Positions 23,983 through 32,378 are shown, numbered from the stretch's first letter. The stretch: DNA of 34,280 nt from Clostridia bacterium (GCA_017452525.1 JAFTMG010000132.1:1-34280), one strand, 5' to 3'. A program made the numbers and translations. The notes: generated by a model not told the origin, from the letters alone.

Positions 23983-24435
23983 TTATTCGGCGCGGAAGGC
24001 GTAGACGGCACCCGCGACGACATCGGTGCTGTCTACACCTTTCGCTGCCATCGTGCCGTTTTCATAGAATGCCCAATATTTCTGATGGGTATCCCAATCC
24101 AGTGTCTCACCGTCCACCGTCTTGACGTACAGACCGTACGCACCGTCCTCACCGGCGATCAGACCTGCGTTGACCAATGCTTCACCTACCGTTTTGGCGT
24201 CGGTCTTGACGGTGAACACCTTAGATGTGCCGTCAAGATGGGTGACCTCAAAGGTAAAGCTCATTTGCCCTTCGCCAACGGCAGTACCGACGGCTTCGCC
24301 GACGGTCGCAGCGGTGGTGGTCTCCTCACCGCCCTTGGTTTCGCTGTTACAGGAAGTCGCGCCCAGTACCATTGCCGCAAGCAATACGGTGGCAACAACC
24401 CATACAAGCAATCTTCTGTTCAGAAAATTTCTCAT
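23983..24435 (-). CDS. DUF4430 domain lipoprotein, putative corrinoid-binding
   Basis: A 150-residue exported protein: signal region 1-28, likely lipidated Cys29 (GATSC, a weak lipobox), Thr/Glu-rich linker 33-55, then a DUF4430 domain from about 75 to 148 (KTVGEALVNAGLI, GLYVKTVDGETLDW, QKYWAFYENGTMAAKGVDS). DUF4430 resembles the C-terminal cap domain of intrinsic factor and transcobalamin, which contacts cobalamin. Start ATG 24435 has AAGGAG nine bases upstream. Directly downstream of a cobalamin riboswitch, so a role in surface capture of B12 or a related corrinoid is well supported by context; binding itself is inferred. Confidence 0.88.
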   Translation of the reverse strand: MRNFLNRRLLVWVVATVLLAAMVLGATSCNSETKGGEETTTAATVGEAVGTAVGEGQMSFTFEVTHLDGTSKVFTVKTDAKTVGEALVNAGLIAGEDGAYGLYVKTVDGETLDWDTHQKYWAFYENGTMAAKGVDSTDVVAGAVYAFRAE

Positions 24436-24504
24436 GTTGTTTTTCTCCTTATGTTTTTTTAACACATGGCGGACAAAAGCGCGCTCAGGCACTCGCTGTG
24501 GCTC

Positions 24505-24715
24505 TTGTGCATCGGGCAAGTCTTCCGGCTTCGGATCATGCTCCCCACCTTCTCGGCGGCCATGCCGCCAATGGCACCTGCCCACCCGTCGGCTTGCGGT
24601 TCGACGGTCGGGGAGAGGAACACGAGGGATCCGTTACGGCGACGGGCTCGCGCAGGATCTTCACCTGCTTCCTTATTAAACGGCTTCCGAAAAAGCCGTA
24701 CCCAACACCTGTGCT
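24505..24715 (-). ncRNA. Cobalamin riboswitch
   Basis: On the minus strand the leader contains GAAGCAGGTGAAGATCCTGC and the CCCGTCGCCGTAA segment (24631-24673), the first half of the cobalamin core, followed further down by the B12-box-like GAAGCCGGAAGACTTGCCC (24514-24532). Spacing and order fit the class. The transcript would start near 24716. Downstream, ACAAGAG (around 24502-24508) can pair with CTTTTGT (around 24474-24480), a possible expression-platform helix before the ribosome binding site at 24445-24450. Predicted to lower expression of the DUF4430 and membrane genes when cobalamin is abundant. Confidence 0.88.
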
Positions 24716-24722
24716 TGGACAT

Positions 24723-24751
24723 AGTATATCACACCCCGCCCCCGCGCGCAA
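24723..24751 (-). promoter_or_regulatory. Promoter of the riboswitch operon
   Basis: Minus strand TTGCGC (24751-24746), 17-nt spacer, TATACT (24728-24723). Divergent from the GntR gene promoter. Confidence 0.75.
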
Positions 24752-24782
24752 GGGAAAACGGGAATTTTTTTTATTTTCCCTC

Positions 24783-24811
24783 TTGACAGGCAACTGTATC
24801 TGTTGTATAAT
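24783..24811 (+). promoter_or_regulatory. Promoter of the GntR-ABC operon
   Basis: TTGACA (24783-24788), 17-nt spacer, TATAAT (24806-24811), consensus at both hexamers. Confidence 0.93.
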
Positions 24812-24818
24812 ACAGTTG
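24791..24818. promoter_or_regulatory. Operator palindrome in the GntR promoter
   Basis: Arms CAACTGTAT (24791-24799) and ATACAGTTG (24810-24818) are perfect inverted repeats around a 10-bp centre, covering the spacer and the -10 box. A related weaker pair (CAACT...AGTTA) follows at about 24831-24846. Position fits autorepression by the GntR protein encoded next. Confidence 0.8.
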
Positions 24819-24869
24819 AACCGTATCACTCAACTAACACAGTTAAGATACAGAAAGGTGCGTCACACC

Positions 24870-25241
24870 ATGATTTCATTTGAGCATTTTACTCCCGAAG
24901 AGGGGATCCCGATCTATCTGCAGATCGTGCGACATATCAAACGGGGCGTTGCCGCAGGCACAGTCGTCCACGGAGACGAGGTCCCCTCCCGCCGCGTTCT
25001 CTCCGCGCTTCTGGGCGTCAACCCCAACACCATTCAGAAAGCGTACGTCCTCCTGGAGGAGGAGGGGCTGATGGCATCCCACGCCGGCGCCAAAAGCTAT
25101 ATGACGCTGACCGACGGGCGCGCGGCGGCGGTCCGCGAGGAGCTTTTGCGAAACGATGCCCGCGCCGTGATCGACTCCCTGCGTCAAATGGGGCTTTCCA
25201 AAAATGAAGCGCTCTCGCTGATCGAGGCGTATTGGGAATGA
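24870..25241 (+). CDS. GntR-family regulator, YtrA type
   Basis: A 123-residue protein: winged helix-turn-helix at about 10-75 (PIYLQIVRHIKRGVAAGTV, VPSRRVLSALLGVNPNTIQKAYVLLEEEGL) and a short C-terminal helical tail (about 85-123) ending LIEAYWE. This short form is the YtrA subgroup, which usually represses an adjacent ABC transporter operon induced by cell-wall-active compounds. ATG 24870 has AAAGGTG; a longer frame from 24372 runs through the promoter and is rejected. It heads the ABC operon and probably binds the palindrome at 24791-24818. Confidence 0.92.
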   Translation: MISFEHFTPEEGIPIYLQIVRHIKRGVAAGTVVHGDEVPSRRVLSALLGVNPNTIQKAYVLLEEEGLMASHAGAKSYMTLTDGRAAAVREELLRNDARAVIDSLRQMGLSKNEALSLIEAYWE

Positions 25242-25271
25242 GATCAAAGCCTGAAAGCGTTTTCAAACGAC

Positions 25272-25301
25272 ATGGCGGCTCATTCGGAAAAACGAAGCCG
25301 C
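25272..25301 (+). other. Intercistronic hairpin between the GntR and permease genes
   Basis: Arms GGCGGCT and AGCCGCC with an inner TCG/CGA pair; no T tract follows. May lower read-through or stabilise mRNA ends. The rest of 25242-25338 holds no gene. Confidence 0.4.
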
Positions 25302-25338
25302 CCCAAACACAAGTCAGTAGAAAGGAATGAACATCCAT

Positions 25339-26109
25339 ATGAAACAACACCTGTCCGTACTGGGGCTTTTCGCCCGAAGCTCGCTTCTTCGGGTCCTCGC
25401 CGTTCTGCTTGCCATGGGCGGCGCGGAGATCTTTTTCTTCGGCAGGGCACTGCGCGAAGCGCTGGTCGCCTACCGTGCCGATATCGGCAACGGTCTTCTC
25501 ACGCCGGAGCGTCTGCTGGATTACACCGCCGTCAACGTCTGGTTTGCCGCGGCGTTTCTGCTGATCACCCTTTTTCTTTGCCTGCCCGGATGTGAGTTCG
25601 GCGCGCACACCGGCTACACCCTCCGCCGCCTCTCGGTGAGCGAAAACACCGTCTTTCTCTGGCAGACGGTATACAATATTCTGATCTATCTGCTTCTTGC
25701 CGCCGCGCAAACGCTGATCTCCTACGGGCTTTGCCTTTGGTACACAGCCGCCGTGCCCGCAGAGCTGGTCAGCAATCAGACGGTCTTTCTTGCCTTCTAC
25801 CGCAGCGAGCTGCTTCACGCCCTGCTCCCCCTTGCCGATCTTGCCCTATGGATCCGCAATCTGCTGCTCCTGTTCTCTCTGGGGCTTGCCGCCGCCCTCT
25901 TTCCCTGCAAGCAACGGGAGAGAAGATACAGCGGCTCCATCATTGCCCTCGTCCCCGCCACCCTGCTCGTCTTTGAGCGCGGGATCGGAGAGTTTGGGCA
26001 TACGGCGATCGCCGCCTGCATCTGTCTGATGGTCGTGTGTGAATGGGTCTCCTTCGCCCTTGTCCGCGGGGACGGCGAGGGAGGGGAGGAGGCGGAAGAA
26101 CATGCGTAA
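25339..26109 (+). CDS. Hydrophobic membrane protein, probable ABC transporter permease subunit
   Basis: A 256-residue protein with about six hydrophobic segments and an acidic C-terminal tail (GEGGEEAEEH). No recognised motif; it looks like an ABC-2-type membrane component. Its place between a YtrA-type regulator and an ABC ATPase gene supports that role. Start: ATG 25339; the in-frame ATG at 25327 lies directly against the AAAGGA site and is less likely. Its stop overlaps the next gene by 8 bases. Confidence 0.75.
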   Translation: MKQHLSVLGLFARSSLLRVLAVLLAMGGAEIFFFGRALREALVAYRADIGNGLLTPERLLDYTAVNVWFAAAFLLITLFLCLPGCEFGAHTGYTLRRLSVSENTVFLWQTVYNILIYLLLAAAQTLISYGLCLWYTAAVPAELVSNQTVFLAFYRSELLHALLPLADLALWIRNLLLLFSLGLAAALFPCKQRERRYSGSIIALVPATLLVFERGIGEFGHTAIAACICLMVVCEWVSFALVRGDGEGGEEAEEHA

Positions 26110-26599
26110 ATGGCTCAAAAAATGCACCCCGCCCGGGATACCTCTGCGGGGAGAGCTTTCCTTCCTGCTGCTTGGCAATCTCTGTGCCCTTCTCCTCAGC
26201 TTCGGCTTTCTCGCCAACTACCACACAGCGCGGATGTCTCTGTTCGACTTCATCGGCGGCAAACGGGTCCTCATCGAAGAGGCGCAGATCGCCGATTTCA
26301 CCGAGCTGATCCACCGTACCCTTTGGGGATTTGCCGTCGTTGCCCTCGCCATGACGGGCATGATCCTCTACCACTATTTCTATTACCGTCAGGGCAGTAA
26401 GAGCATCTATCTGATGAAGCGCCTGCCAAACCCGTGGGAGCTCCATCTCCGCGCCCTTGCCCTGCCCCTCGCCGCCATTCTCGCCACCGTCCTGCTGGCG
26501 GTGCTGATCCGCTTTCTTTACTTCGTTCTCTACCTGCTGGCAACCCCCAAGGAGTGCTTGCCGCCGCAGGTATGGCAACAGCTATGGAGGTTACCCTGA
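26102..26599 (+). CDS. Second membrane protein of the ABC operon
   Basis: A 165-residue protein with three hydrophobic segments (about 20-40, 73-92 and 118-145) and a basic N-terminus (MRKWLKK). Between the second and third helices lies YYRQGSKSIYLMKRLPNPWELH, resembling the coupling-helix region of bacitracin/antibiotic-type ABC-2 permeases. ATG 26102 overlaps the stop of the preceding gene; its stop overlaps the ATPase start (TGATG). Likely forms the membrane channel together with the preceding protein. Exact family not identified. Confidence 0.75.
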   Translation: MRKWLKKCTPPGIPLRGELSFLLLGNLCALLLSFGFLANYHTARMSLFDFIGGKRVLIEEAQIADFTELIHRTLWGFAVVALAMTGMILYHYFYYRQGSKSIYLMKRLPNPWELHLRALALPLAAILATVLLAVLIRFLYFVLYLLATPKECLPPQVWQQLWRLP

Positions 26600-27336
26600 T
26601 GCTTGAAATCACCCATCTGATCAAATCCTTTGGCACACAGCGTGCCCTGGACGACGTCTCCCTGACCCTCCCGCAGGGTCAGATCGTGGGACTCTTCGGC
26701 GCCAACGGCGCGGGGAAGACCACGCTGATGAAATCCATTCTCGGCTTTCATCCCTACCACGGGCAGATCACACTGGACGGCGCGCCCATCACGCCCAAAA
26801 ATATCTCCCGCCTCTCCTTTGCCACCAGTGAGCATTCCTTTTTCCCCAATCTCACGGCGGCGGCACACCGCGATTTCTACCGTGAGCATTTTCCCCGCTT
26901 CTCCGACAAGCGCTTCCGCGTGCTGATGGACTTTTTCGAGCTCCCCGCCCACAAGCCGCTCCGCAGCTTCTCCACGGGTCAGAAAAATCAGTTTGAGGTC
27001 ATTCTTGCCCTCTGTCAAGGGGCAGACTATATTCTGATGGATGAGCCCTTCGCAGGCAACGACATCTTCAACCGCGAGGATTTCTACAAGGTCCTTCTGG
27101 GGATCCTCGAGCCCCACGAGACCGTTCTGCTCTCCACTCACCTCATTGAGGAGGTCTCGGACTTCATCGGCCGCGCCGTTCTCATTCGCCACGGCAAGAT
27201 CGTGGGAGACGTGACGGCGGAACAGCTGGAGGAGGAGGGCAAGTCGCTGACGGCGTATATCAAGGAGACCTACCATTACCGCAACGACCGCGTTCTGCGG
27301 GTGCTGGAGGATATGTCCGAGGAGGATCGCCTATGA
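26599..27336 (+). CDS. ABC transporter ATP-binding protein
   Basis: A 245-residue ATPase: Walker A GANGAGKT at 34-41, signature FSTGQKNQ at 124-131, Walker B YILMDEP at 144-150 with catalytic E149, and H-loop His181 (LSTHLIEE). The signature STGQK variant is typical of exporters of the CcmA/EcsA/YtrB type. The start at 26599 has GGAGG eight bases upstream and overlaps the previous stop. It energises the two small membrane proteins, likely exporting an amphiphile or responding to envelope stress; substrate unknown. Confidence 0.93.
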   Translation: MLEITHLIKSFGTQRALDDVSLTLPQGQIVGLFGANGAGKTTLMKSILGFHPYHGQITLDGAPITPKNISRLSFATSEHSFFPNLTAAAHRDFYREHFPRFSDKRFRVLMDFFELPAHKPLRSFSTGQKNQFEVILALCQGADYILMDEPFAGNDIFNREDFYKVLLGILEPHETVLLSTHLIEEVSDFIGRAVLIRHGKIVGDVTAEQLEEEGKSLTAYIKETYHYRNDRVLRVLEDMSEEDRL

Positions 27337-28769
27337 AAAAGCTTCTCGCGCTTCTACTTGCCCTTCTGATCCTCGCCGCCGTTGCCCTCTGCATGATCGG
27401 TGCCAAGGTGTCAGAGGAGAAGGATCGGGTCACCGTCACCGAGCAGGCGCTTTACGGAGACCCCGCCGCCGCGGCAGGCGCCACCGTGACGCAAACGGCG
27501 CATCTCGACTCCCATCTGCTCTGGAACACCGTCTACCCCGTCGGCGGCAAGGCGTCCTCCGAATACGGGTTTTCAATGCGGGAGCTGACCTTTGAACGAA
27601 ACGTCTCCCACCACGGGATCCGGCTTTACGACCACATCCGCTACGGCTACGACCTTAAAAAGCCCCTTGAGGAGTGTACGGGGCTCGAGCGCGCCTACCG
27701 TGAGCTTTACGATGCCACCGCCCCCGGCACCAAGGGGACCAAGACTGTCCGCCTGCAGGACCTCTACGACTATTATCCGATCCGCATGGACATCGACCTG
27801 CCCGGTACCCTGTGGCACGGCATCGATTACGAGGATCTGGCAGAAGATGACTTCATCAACCAGCGCACGGTCTGGGACAAATTCAGCGAGTTTTTCCGCA
27901 TTCCCATCCCTGACTCCCTCTCCCCCATTGAGATCTCGGTAACCAAAAGTGAGAGTGGGCAGGAGATCGGCATCGGCTCACACGCCGCCGTGAAGGACGG
28001 TGAGCATTATTCCCTCTACACCAACGCGGCATACACTGCCGACGCCTGCTATTTCACCATCAACAACCGCGTTGGGGACGGCTACGTGGACACGAGCCTC
28101 ATCCCCGGCGGCTACGGCATTTACCGCTTCCGTTACACCGACGTCCGCGACGAAACGAACACCAGCGGAACCGCCACCATCTTCCATCCGGGCTTTCAGA
28201 CCGGCGTGGACGCCGATTCGCTGACAACGGTCTATCCGCTGGAGGAGCGCGTGCAGGTGCAATCCATGGAGGTAGACCCCACGGGGACCAAGCTTTTGCT
28301 GGTGACCGAGGACGGCACCGGGCTCTATCTGCTGGTCCTCGATCTCGCCACCATGACGGAGCAACACCGATTCCGTCTGTCGGACGGCGGCTTTGCCTCT
28401 CTCAATCACCAAGAGGATTTCGTGATCGCCTTTCACGGTGTTTCTTTCTCGCTCTTCTCGTTGGACGGTCAAGGTGTCTATACCCACGTGCTGACCGCCG
28501 ATCAGCCGAGCGCGACAGATGAGTCCTTCGCCCACATCAACACCTTCGCCGCCATGGATTTTGACGGAGAACGGCTGATCATGGCAGACGTTCTGCCCGA
28601 GAGCCAATACCGCACCATGGAGACCTGTAACTTCTGCCTCGCCGTTTACGACAGCGACGGATTGCAATACTACGGCGAATATCTGAGCTCTCTCGCCACC
28701 CATCCCGACACCTCCCATTACAGCTATAACTGCATCCCGCAAAAACTGACCGTCTCATGGGACGGCTGA
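27333..28769 (+). CDS. Exported protein of unknown function in the GntR-ABC operon
   Basis: A 478-residue protein with an N-terminal membrane anchor or signal sequence (residues 4-24; Cys20 is present but the lipobox VALC is poor), followed by an extracellular region. The C-terminal part (about 305-470) has repeated beta-strand pairs like a beta-propeller (MEVDPTGTKLLLVTEDGTGLYLLVLDL). Residues about 50-300 match nothing I recognise. It overlaps the ATPase stop (ATGA) and has GAGGAGG upstream, so it is translated in the same operon. It might be a sensor or accessory lipoprotein of the transporter. Confidence 0.8.
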   Translation: MKKLLALLLALLILAAVALCMIGAKVSEEKDRVTVTEQALYGDPAAAAGATVTQTAHLDSHLLWNTVYPVGGKASSEYGFSMRELTFERNVSHHGIRLYDHIRYGYDLKKPLEECTGLERAYRELYDATAPGTKGTKTVRLQDLYDYYPIRMDIDLPGTLWHGIDYEDLAEDDFINQRTVWDKFSEFFRIPIPDSLSPIEISVTKSESGQEIGIGSHAAVKDGEHYSLYTNAAYTADACYFTINNRVGDGYVDTSLIPGGYGIYRFRYTDVRDETNTSGTATIFHPGFQTGVDADSLTTVYPLEERVQVQSMEVDPTGTKLLLVTEDGTGLYLLVLDLATMTEQHRFRLSDGGFASLNHQEDFVIAFHGVSFSLFSLDGQGVYTHVLTADQPSATDESFAHINTFAAMDFDGERLIMADVLPESQYRTMETCNFCLAVYDSDGLQYYGEYLSSLATHPDTSHYSYNCIPQKLTVSWDG

Positions 28770-28788
28770 ACCCCGCCGAACACATGAA

Positions 28789-28821
28789 GATCGCCCCCGC
28801 GAGAACCTCGCGGGGGCGATC
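28789..28821. terminator. Hairpin between convergent genes
   Basis: Perfect 15-bp stem (28789-28803 with 28807-28821), AAC loop. T tracts are weak on both strands, so it may work through stem strength. It ends the ABC operon and the SBP gene. Confidence 0.75.
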
Positions 28822-28853
28822 CTTATTGGATACGATATTTGGTACGAGACCGA

Positions 28854-30419
28854 TCAGCTCAGTTTTTCATAAGAGTCGACCAGCTTCTTCAATGCGTTTT
28901 CCCAAACTCGGGTCTGCGCCTTCAGGCTGGATGCGGCACCGTTTGCAGCGCTTGCCTTGCTGCCGTTGACCTGATTACGGAACCACTGTCCCGCACCTGC
29001 CAAGCTACGGGTGTTGATGGTCGCAAAATCCATACGCAGACCTGCGCGCAGGTGATCCAGCATCTGACCGGAAGCATCGTCACGCATGTAGCGGTACTTC
29101 AGCACCTCGTTGAAAAGCTCGGGCGTGACGGTCTTATAGCTCTCTGCGCACATCAGCTCAAGAGCGGCAGATACCATGGCGGGATCCTGAATGTCGCCCA
29201 TAACATGGATCATGTTGAAAGCATCCTGAGGAATGGTGTGGTACATTTCCTGCTCCTCGTTGTATTTGGGCAGGGGCAGTACGCCGTAATCGGCCTTCAT
29301 ATTACCAAGAATATCTTCCATTGCTTTATCAAGCGTGATCAGCAGGAAGTGAGAACCGTCCTCGGCAAACTTGGTCACGCAGGGATCCATGCTGTAGAAG
29401 CGCGTTGCGTTATTGCCCGCATGATAAAGGTTGACCGCCTTTTGTACCTTGTCGACCAGCAGCTCGGTATTGCCGGTGAAGATCCATTCGCCCTTGTCGT
29501 CACGCTCCATCATCTCGATCTCCATACCGGCGCAAACGGAGTCATACGCCTCGGAGGGGGCAACGGTGACCAGACCGTAAAAGTCGGTATCATCGGCGGT
29601 GCCGTTACCGTTGAGATCCTGCCAGCCCTCATTGATCAGCTCGGCGAGATAATCCATGGTCCACTTACCGTCGTTGACGACCTGATACAGATCAAGATCC
29701 TTGTAGACCTCGGAAACCGTCTTCTGATTGAAGAAAATGGCCATCATACGGGTCAGGGTGGTGGTGTTCATGTCACCCACCAGCATGTAAAGACGGTCTG
29801 CAATGGTCAGATCCTCACGGAGAGATTGGTTCCACCAGATCTGATCGAGATTGAGGTGGTGATCCTGATGCAGATCCAGCACATTATAGAAATAACCTTG
29901 CGTAGCATACTGTGCGCCATACAGCGAATAGGAGCCGACCAGATCAAATTCATGGCTACCGGACTGATATGCGGCGGTAATGATATTGGCATAAGAGGTA
30001 AATACATCGTATCTGCCGTCTTCCTCGCGTACAGAGAACGAGATATTCAAACGGTCAGAGATCAGCGCGTTACGGTTGTAGACAGCGTCATTCAGAACGT
30101 CTCCGTTGATCTCGGGTGCATAGAAGTCGACACGCCAGCGGTTCTTGGCGTCGGAGCGCGCAAGGATATTCAACGTTGCACCGTTGAAGTTGAGATCCTC
30201 GGGAACGTCATCCTCAATGACCTCGCGTCCCCACTCATCCAGTACGGGACCGGTCTCCTCGGGAGCGTCGGTCTCGTCGCCCCCTGCGGGAGCAGTAGTT
30301 ACATCGTTCTGTGCCGCGGTGGTGGTGCTCTCAGTCTGCTCGCCGGACTTGCCGCAAGCGATGGCGGAGAGAAGCATCAAGCCGCACAGCATCCATGCCA
30401 TGATTCTCTTAAAACGCAT
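28854..30419 (-). CDS. Extracellular solute-binding lipoprotein with an EF-hand-like loop
   Basis: A 521-residue lipoprotein: signal 1-21, Cys22 (IAC), Thr/Ala/Glu linker (about 27-58), then a binding-protein fold. It shares LNDAVYNRN (about 109-117) and the LPLPKYNEEQE block with the SBP at 6604, so both are paralogues. Residues 268-279 (DLNGNGTADDTD) have the D-x-N-x-N-G-T...D calcium-loop spacing known from dockerins and EF hands. Start ATG 30419 with AGGAGG. Own promoter, no permease beside it; monocistronic. It precedes GH20 and galT, hinting at a hexosamine or galactose glycan, but ligand is unknown. Confidence 0.9.
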   Translation of the reverse strand: MRFKRIMAWMLCGLMLLSAIACGKSGEQTESTTTAAQNDVTTAPAGGDETDAPEETGPVLDEWGREVIEDDVPEDLNFNGATLNILARSDAKNRWRVDFYAPEINGDVLNDAVYNRNALISDRLNISFSVREEDGRYDVFTSYANIITAAYQSGSHEFDLVGSYSLYGAQYATQGYFYNVLDLHQDHHLNLDQIWWNQSLREDLTIADRLYMLVGDMNTTTLTRMMAIFFNQKTVSEVYKDLDLYQVVNDGKWTMDYLAELINEGWQDLNGNGTADDTDFYGLVTVAPSEAYDSVCAGMEIEMMERDDKGEWIFTGNTELLVDKVQKAVNLYHAGNNATRFYSMDPCVTKFAEDGSHFLLITLDKAMEDILGNMKADYGVLPLPKYNEEQEMYHTIPQDAFNMIHVMGDIQDPAMVSAALELMCAESYKTVTPELFNEVLKYRYMRDDASGQMLDHLRAGLRMDFATINTRSLAGAGQWFRNQVNGSKASAANGAASSLKAQTRVWENALKKLVDSYEKLS

Positions 30420-30451
30420 GATAAATGCCTCCTGTAAAATTTCAGTTCTTT

Positions 30452-30480
30452 ATTATAACACGGATCCCGCAAAAAGTCAA
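30452..30480 (-). promoter_or_regulatory. Promoter of the second solute-binding protein gene
   Basis: Minus strand TTGACT (30480-30475), 17-nt spacer, TATAAT (30457-30452). The interval 30481-30584 to the GH20 stop shows no clear terminator. Confidence 0.9.
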
Positions 30481-30584
30481 TACGCTTGAGGGCTGCCACT
30501 TTCAAACCACTTCTGCAGCTCTGACCGTCCGAGGGTTGCACTGCAATATCCGACAGTGAGCTCCCGCCCATACTTTTCCACAGA

Positions 30585-32180
30585 TCAGTCACGGCGAAGC
30601 ATTCCTGCAAGATACCCCGCATAGCCGCGTCTCGCCGCAAGGCTTCGGCTCGCGCCCTTCTCCTCCAGCCGTTGGATACAACGCTCCAAAAGTCCTTCCG
30701 GCAGCGTCGCGGGGGCGACATACGCGGCGGGACCGCCCTTTCTCGGCGGGATGAGGGCGCCGACACAGGTGAACACGTCCTCAAGCTCCGCCGTGCCGAA
30801 GACAAACTCCGCCAGCGCCTCCCGATACGCCTCGCCGTACTCCCGCTCGCTCAGATCCCAAAGCTTATCGCCGAACATGGCAAGCACGGGCGGTGTGACG
30901 TAGCTGTAAAAAGGATATTCCTCACCGTTTCCAAACTCCCACGCACAGCTCTCGCCGCCGATCACACGGTCGTTGTATTGGGGGGATCGGTCGGGCTTGG
31001 TATACGGCGTCCACGTTTTCAGCTTTTCGACGGACATATAGCTTTCTATGTCGAAATAGGTGTAAGGATAGGCGGCGTTGACGACGCGGAAGCCTTTTTC
31101 CAGAAGCTTCTCAAAGCTGCATCCCTCATGCGGCCCCCTGCCCTTGCCCGCCACGCGCCAGAATTCGATCAGAATATCGCGGCTCAGCGGTACGTCCCCG
31201 GACACGTCGATCTGATCGTTCCACATCATCATCTTTTTACCGTAGGACTTGACGATGCCGTGGATCCGCTCCATCACGTAGTAAAACTCTGCCTGTCTGT
31301 CCGCCAGCCCCTCCCGCGCGCGCAGTGCGGCACAGCGGGGACAGTCTGCCCAATGGCAATAGCGGGGCTGTTTCAGATCGCGGAACTCCAGCTCGTCCGA
31401 GCCGACATGGATATACTCGCTTCGCGGAAAGATCCCGGCGATCTCACCCACAAGGGCGTCGAAGAAGGGCCAGATATCCTCGTTGCCGGGGCAGATCGCC
31501 CATGAATGGGCGTTCTCTACCTTACATTTGAATTCGGGGTGCGCCTCGCACAACGCCGTCGCATGCGCGGGGATCTCGATCTCGGGAACGATCTCGATGG
31601 CGTAGCTTTGGCAGAGCGCATCCAGCTCCCGCAAAAAATCCGTGCTGCATTGCCCCCCCTTGCCGATGAAGCGGTATTCGGGAACCGCCTCGGAGAGGAA
31701 GCAAGGACCCTGATCGTCCATCAGATGCAGGTGCAGGCGGTTGTATTTGGCGAGCGCCATATAGCGGATGGCGCTTTTGATCTCCTCCTCCGTGGGAAGA
31801 CCGCGTGCCATATCCAGCAAAAAAGAGCGGTAGCCGCAGGCGGGGTAGTCCACGATCTCACAGCAGGCAAGCTCCGCCTTACAAAGCAGCAGGACCGCCG
31901 ACATGGCACCGTTCACAGCCCCACGCGCGTCGCGGTATCCGATATGGATCCCCTGCGCACTCACCCGCAGGCGGTAGATCTCGTCTCTCTCCTCCAGCGT
32001 GCCGTCATAGGAAAATCGCACAAAGGCGTCCTCCGCCGCAAGCTCGCCCCGCGCCAACAGGGAGATCAGCGCCTCGGCGCCCAGTCTGCCGAGCTCCCCG
32101 TCATAGGCACAGCGGACCGTTTGAGGGACGGCGCACACCCCTGCTCTCTCTTCGTATCTTTTGACGATCGGTATGATCAT
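30585..32180 (-). CDS. GH20-family beta-N-acetylhexosaminidase
   Basis: A 531-residue protein with no signal peptide, so cytoplasmic. An N-terminal GH20b-like domain (about 1-110, with GIHIGYRDARGAVNGAMS) precedes a TIM barrel beginning YRSFLLDMARGLPT (117). The catalytic pair D262-E263 lies in HVGSDELEF (usually GGDE; here GSDE), and HLHLMDDQG at 150-158 fits the substrate site. Known mechanism: substrate-assisted removal of terminal GlcNAc or GalNAc. ATG 32180 has AAAGGAG ten bases upstream; a longer frame to 32297 overlaps the promoter. Divergent from galT, so the two may act on galactose- and hexosamine-containing glycans. Confidence 0.9.
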   Translation of the reverse strand: MIIPIVKRYEERAGVCAVPQTVRCAYDGELGRLGAEALISLLARGELAAEDAFVRFSYDGTLEERDEIYRLRVSAQGIHIGYRDARGAVNGAMSAVLLLCKAELACCEIVDYPACGYRSFLLDMARGLPTEEEIKSAIRYMALAKYNRLHLHLMDDQGPCFLSEAVPEYRFIGKGGQCSTDFLRELDALCQSYAIEIVPEIEIPAHATALCEAHPEFKCKVENAHSWAICPGNEDIWPFFDALVGEIAGIFPRSEYIHVGSDELEFRDLKQPRYCHWADCPRCAALRAREGLADRQAEFYYVMERIHGIVKSYGKKMMMWNDQIDVSGDVPLSRDILIEFWRVAGKGRGPHEGCSFEKLLEKGFRVVNAAYPYTYFDIESYMSVEKLKTWTPYTKPDRSPQYNDRVIGGESCAWEFGNGEEYPFYSYVTPPVLAMFGDKLWDLSEREYGEAYREALAEFVFGTAELEDVFTCVGALIPPRKGGPAAYVAPATLPEGLLERCIQRLEEKGASRSLAARRGYAGYLAGMLRRD

Positions 32181-32214
32181 ATCGGTCAAGCTCCTTTCCG
32201 TCGCTTTTTCTTTC

Positions 32215-32243
32215 ATTATAGCACACCGTGCTTTTCCGCGCAA
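32215..32243 (-). promoter_or_regulatory. Promoter of the GH20 gene
   Basis: Minus strand TTGCGC (32243-32238), 17-nt spacer, TATAAT (32220-32215). Confidence 0.85.
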
Positions 32244-32313
32244 GAGTTTTTTTCGTCCCGTGGACCGCCCCGCCTCCCCGCATGAAAAAAAGAACAATTC
32301 GAGCGGAATGTCC

Positions 32314-32342
32314 TTGACTTTTTTTCATTTGAATGTTATCAT
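32314..32342 (+). promoter_or_regulatory. Promoter of galT
   Basis: TTGACT (32314-32319), 17-nt spacer, TATCAT (32337-32342), 37 nt before the ATG. Divergent from the GH20 promoter with 70 bp between the -35 boxes; no clear operator seen. Confidence 0.85.
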
Positions 32343-32378
32343 ATCTTCGTAAAGTTTTGAATGATCCGGAGGAAGATT

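Noticed and set aside
28839..30437. 532-codon plus-strand frame opposite the second solute-binding protein gene
   Set aside because: The minus-strand lipoprotein has signal, lipobox, promoter and Shine-Dalgarno; the plus frame has none.
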